A DNA stretch of 64,000 nucleotides from UBA940 sp031547885 (lineage in GTDB: Bacteria; Bacteroidota; Bacteroidia; Bacteroidales; Rikenellaceae). The stretch is taken from NCBI GenBank assembly GCA_031547885.1, contig JAVBRO010000001.1, positions 248,001 through 312,000 of the forward strand, in the 5' to 3' direction. Both the position numbers and the translations under genes were made by a program. Shown one piece after another: positions 61,510 through 64,000 of the stretch. Below the pieces are notes generated by a model. The model saw only the letters and a list, made by a program, of their open reading frames with translations. It was not told the DNA's origin and searched no databases. Each line of letters opens with the position of its first letter. The stretch's first letter is position 1.

Positions 61510-61581
61510 TAGCCCATAGGAGAATCGAACTCCTCTTTCAAGAATGAAAATCTTGCGTCCTAACCGATAGACGAATGGGCC
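61510..61581 (-). tRNA. tRNA-Glu (TTC)
   Basis: 72-nt cloverleaf on the - strand: acceptor GGCCCAT/ATGGGCT, anticodon stem CAAGA/TCTTG around TTTTCAT with anticodon TTC, T loop TTCGATT, discriminator A. CCA is not encoded. A TATCTTTG promoter lies 20 nt upstream. Confidence 0.95.
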
Positions 61582-61600
61582 TCTTTGGTTTTTCGTGGGG

Positions 61601-61630
61601 CAAAGATATACATTTTTTTGTTCAGACAAA
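61601..61630 (-). promoter_or_regulatory. Promoter of tRNA-Glu / rpsT
   Basis: On the - strand TTTG (61627-61630), 18 nt, then a perfect TATCTTTG (61601-61608). It would start transcription about 15 nt before the mature tRNA 5' end. Confidence 0.7.
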
Positions 61631-61640
61631 AAAATAAATG

Positions 61641-61659
61641 AAAAAGTCGGAACGCCGAC
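61641..61659 (-). terminator. Terminator of the ABC importer operon
   Basis: Stem GTCGG / CCGAC with a 4-nt loop, followed on the - strand by TTTTT. It lies about 22 nt after the ATPase stop. Confidence 0.65.
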
Positions 61660-61680
61660 AGCGATTTTTTATTCTTTTAT

Positions 61681-62451
61681 TCATTTTTCACCGTATACAA
61701 TCCTTCCGTCGGCATCGAAACCGATCGAGGTTCCCTCGAATATCCGTCCGAGACTGCCTTCAGCAAGCAATTCGGCGGGAGAACCGGAATGGACGCCGCC
61801 CGGTTCGAGTACCAGGATGCGGTCGGCAAGTTCCATCACTATCGCCAGGTCGTGCGACGAAAAAACCACGGTTTTCCCACGTTCGTGCGCAAGCCGGCGC
61901 AGCAGAAGACAGACCTCGTAGCGGTTCGGAAGGTCGAGGAAGGCCGTCGGTTCGTCGAGGAGTATGACGGGCGTGTCCTGAGCCAGCACGCGGGCGATCA
62001 TCACCCGCTGCGCCTCGCCGTCGCTCAGGGTATCCATCTCCTTCGCGGCGAAACCGGACATACCCACCTGCGCCAGCGCTTCGGAAACGGCGGCGTCATC
62101 CTGCGGCGTCAGACGGCCGATCCAGTTGGTGTAGGGGGTGCGTCCGAGCGAAACCACGTCGCGGACTTTCAGGTTCGTCACGCGGATTCGATCGGTGGAG
62201 ACGAAACCTATGGTCTCGGCGAGACGACGCGAACGGTATGCCGAAATGTCGCCGTCCCCGGCGGTTATCCCGCCGGAAATCGGACGCGCAAGTCCGGCCA
62301 TCACGCGCATCAGGGTGCTTTTACCCGTCCCGTTGCGTCCCACGATGGCAGAAAGTGTTCCGGCGGGAAAAGCCACGTCCGCCCCGGCTACGAGCGTGCG
62401 TCCCGGATAACCTACCGAAAGGTCTTTGAGTATGATTCCCGCGCCTGCCAT
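61681..62451 (-). CDS. ABC importer ATPase, FhuC/BtuD/HmuV type
   Basis: 256-residue ATP-binding subunit powering uptake of an iron-siderophore, heme or cobalamin. Walker A is GRNGTGKST (residues 38-46) and the signature is LSDGEAQRVMIAR, the LSDGE variant common in this subfamily. Walker B is VILLDEPTAFLDL and the H-loop is VVFSSHDLAI. Its ATG overlaps the stop of the permease gene by one base (ATGA arrangement), implying coupled translation. The ligand cannot be told from this subunit. Confidence 0.92.
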   Translation of the reverse strand: MAGAGIILKDLSVGYPGRTLVAGADVAFPAGTLSAIVGRNGTGKSTLMRVMAGLARPISGGITAGDGDISAYRSRRLAETIGFVSTDRIRVTNLKVRDVVSLGRTPYTNWIGRLTPQDDAAVSEALAQVGMSGFAAKEMDTLSDGEAQRVMIARVLAQDTPVILLDEPTAFLDLPNRYEVCLLLRRLAHERGKTVVFSSHDLAIVMELADRILVLEPGGVHSGSPAELLAEGSLGRIFEGTSIGFDADGRIVYGEK

Positions 62452-63464
62452 CAGAATATTTTCTTATTACGGACGATAACCAATATTATTATAGGTATGC
62501 CGACCAGTGCGGTGATGGTGTTGATGGGCAGCGGCGTCTTTCCCGCCAGCTGAGACAGGACGTCGCACCCGAGCATCACGGCCGCCCCAAGCGTTATCGT
62601 TGCGGGCATCAGCACGCGATGGTCGGCCTCACCCGAAAGTATGCGCGCCACATGGGGCACGGCAAGGCCCAGAAAACCGATCGGCCCGCAGAACGCCGTG
62701 ACGGTCCCGGCGAGCAGCGTAGTGTTTATGAAAACAAGCGTGCGGGCGCGGTCGACGTTGACACCCATCGTGCGGGCGTACTGTTCGCCCAGCATCATCG
62801 CGTTGAGCGGTTTTATCACGGCTATCGACAAAGCGAGAGTCACCAGGACGACCGGCGCTAATATCCGCAACTGCCCGAGCGTGACGCTGCCGAGGCTTCC
62901 CATAGTCCACACCACGTAGGATTTCACCGCCCCCTCGGTACTGAAATACTGAAGTATCTCGACCACCGCTCCCGCGACGCTCCCGAGCATCATACCCAGG
63001 ATCAGGATCACCATAATGTCTTTTATACGGCGGCTGACGACCATTACAAGCAGGAATATAAGTCCCGCCCCTATCCATGCCGAACCTACGATCCCGATGT
63101 TTCGGACGAGGTCCATCCCAGGAAGTATCCCCACGAGCGGCGCACCCAGAAGGAACAGCGCCACACCGAGGCTCGCACCCGAACTTATCCCGAGCACATA
63201 AGGTCCGGCCAAAGGATTGCGGAAAAGGGTCTGCATCTGCAGGCCGCTCGCACCCAGGGCCGCCCCCGCCAGAACGGCCACGATAGCCTTGGGCAGGCGG
63301 AAATTACGGACTATATAAGTAGCAGTCTCTTCGCCGCCGCCCGCAAGTGCTTTCCATACATCGGCAAAAGAGAGTTTCACCGCCCCCAGCCACAGGTCGA
63401 CCGCGAAAAGCAGGACCACGGCGACGGCCGAAACAGTGAACAGTATGGCGATACGGCGCGGCAT
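62451..63464 (-). CDS. FecCD-family ABC importer permease
   Basis: 337-residue inner-membrane permease of the BtuC/FecCD/FhuB family with about ten helices. It has the family blocks FRLPKAIVAVLAGAALGASG, LQMQTLFRNPLAGPYVLGIS, GEQYARTMGVNVDRAR, CGPIGFLGLAVPHVARIL and the C-terminal PINTITALVGIPIIILVIV. It would form the homodimeric channel for the same ligand as the ATPase and the binding protein. The start is 3 nt after the stop of the upstream binding-protein gene. Confidence 0.94.
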   Translation of the reverse strand: MPRRIAILFTVSAVAVVLLFAVDLWLGAVKLSFADVWKALAGGGEETATYIVRNFRLPKAIVAVLAGAALGASGLQMQTLFRNPLAGPYVLGISSGASLGVALFLLGAPLVGILPGMDLVRNIGIVGSAWIGAGLIFLLVMVVSRRIKDIMVILILGMMLGSVAGAVVEILQYFSTEGAVKSYVVWTMGSLGSVTLGQLRILAPVVLVTLALSIAVIKPLNAMMLGEQYARTMGVNVDRARTLVFINTTLLAGTVTAFCGPIGFLGLAVPHVARILSGEADHRVLMPATITLGAAVMLGCDVLSQLAGKTPLPINTITALVGIPIIILVIVRNKKIF

Positions 63465-63467
63465 CGG

Positions 63468-64000
63468 CTATTGCAGCCTTTTATAATAATACAAGGTGCT
63501 GTCCTGCGGGAACTCTTCGGGATGAAGTATCTCAATCAGGTCGCGCAGCACGGCGTCGGGCCTCACCACCCCCGATTCCCAAAAGTCACTTCCTCCGGCG
63601 GGTGTGGTGCGGGCGTTGTTGTTGTAGACATGCCCCATGCGCACGGGCGGCGTGGCTGCGAAACGCGGATTGTCGGCTAGAAGATCGGCCAGCGTCCCAT
63701 AGTGGTTGGTGTTGAGCCAATAATCGGTCTTCTGCATAAAAGCGTACGCTTCCTCGACGTTTATGGGACGGCTGTCGCGCGAATCGACCCCGCGACAGAC
63801 ATATTCGCCGCCCGCATCCCTCACCAACTGGACCACATAGCTGCGATCGCCGGGAACGTACCATGTGTCGCGGTAGGGCGCATTGAACATAACCTCGGGA
63901 CGGTTCGGAAATCCGGTGGCCGTGCGCTTCAGGCTGTCGTAAGAGCCGCTGATGGCTGCAAAATCCTCTATCCCCCTATCGTAAAGCCCGCACATCTCGG
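63468..64000 (-). CDS. ABC importer substrate-binding protein (5' end outside window)
   Basis: C-terminal 175+ residues of a periplasmic or lipid-anchored binding protein of the BtuF/FhuD/FepB class; the frame is open to the window edge, so the N-terminus is missing. Recognisable parts are DTWYVPGDRSYVVQLVRDAGG, the second-lobe start common to these proteins, and MGHVYNNNARTTPAGGSDFWESG with VRPDAVLRDLIEILHPE at the C-terminus. With the permease and ATPase downstream it forms an importer for siderophore-iron, heme or a cobamide; I cannot choose between them. Confidence 0.85.
   Translation of the reverse strand, partial: EMCGLYDRGIEDFAAISGSYDSLKRTATGFPNRPEVMFNAPYRDTWYVPGDRSYVVQLVRDAGGEYVCRGVDSRDSRPINVEEAYAFMQKTDYWLNTNHYGTLADLLADNPRFAATPPVRMGHVYNNNARTTPAGGSDFWESGVVRPDAVLRDLIEILHPEEFPQDSTLYYYKRLQ

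Overview
The window comes from a Bacteroidota genome, order Bacteroidales. A fairly GC-rich relative of Alistipes (Rikenellaceae) is my best guess, but only as an inference. The signs are three SusC/SusD outer-membrane pairs, a hybrid two-component regulator, an ECF sigma/FecR pair, Bacteroidetes lipoboxes (FSSC, FTSC, SC), few Shine-Dalgarno sequences, and promoters of the TTTG / TAnnTTTG type. Most of the window is glycan-foraging DNA; the last 10 kb is housekeeping.

Region 1 (101-7523, + strand): a SusC/SusD pair followed by two lipoproteins, an HExxH metallohydrolase and a DUF4302-type protein. This set is known only as a conserved neighbourhood, without a defined substrate. The 3' part of the DUF4302 gene is visibly AT-richer than the rest. 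After a terminator comes a decayed beta-helix gene (about 7623-8329).

Region 2 (8421-29441, + strand): a CBM9-like protein, a lipoprotein aldose 1-epimerase, an HTCS sensor/regulator, then an operon of SusC, SusD, a GH5-like lipoprotein, a sialidase/GH93-like propeller with a CBM9-like tail, a fimbrillin-FISUMP lipoprotein, a DUF5107-TPR protein and a second propeller-CBM9 paralogue. Just upstream of susC are two direct repeats exactly 21 bp apart and a TAnnTTTG promoter, which look like the HTCS control site. A 52-nt perfect palindrome separates this operon from the converging region 3.

Region 3 (29526-53703, mostly - strand): an ECF sigma factor, FecR, a SusC with an STN signalling domain, SusD, a SusE/F-like protein, a GH123-like DUF4091 protein, GH20, a truncated GH78, GH29 and a serine-type sulfatase. 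Next to it lie a GH78 gene on the + strand and a GH78-GH20 operon on the - strand. A two-box element, GTTGGG-N13-GGTTGTT, occurs in front of fecR, the + strand GH78 and the GH78-GH20 operon. I read it as the promoter of this ECF sigma factor, which would join all these genes into one regulon. The enzyme set (beta-HexNAc, GalNAc-like, fucose, rhamnose, sulfate) fits a sulfated, fucosylated HexNAc glycan such as mucin, with rhamnose-containing material as an additional or alternative target.

Region 4 (53909-64000): an exbB-membrane protein-exbD-exbD operon that would energise TonB receptors, a zinc-ribbon membrane protein, rnhA, a lipocalin, groESL (with a sigma54-like upstream sequence), tRNA-His, rpsT, tRNA-Glu and a BtuCDF/FhuBCD-type ABC importer cut by the window end. 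The gaps here carry dispersed palindromic repeats and a 94-bp tandem duplication beside groEL. No CRISPR array, rRNA, complete IS or integrase was seen.
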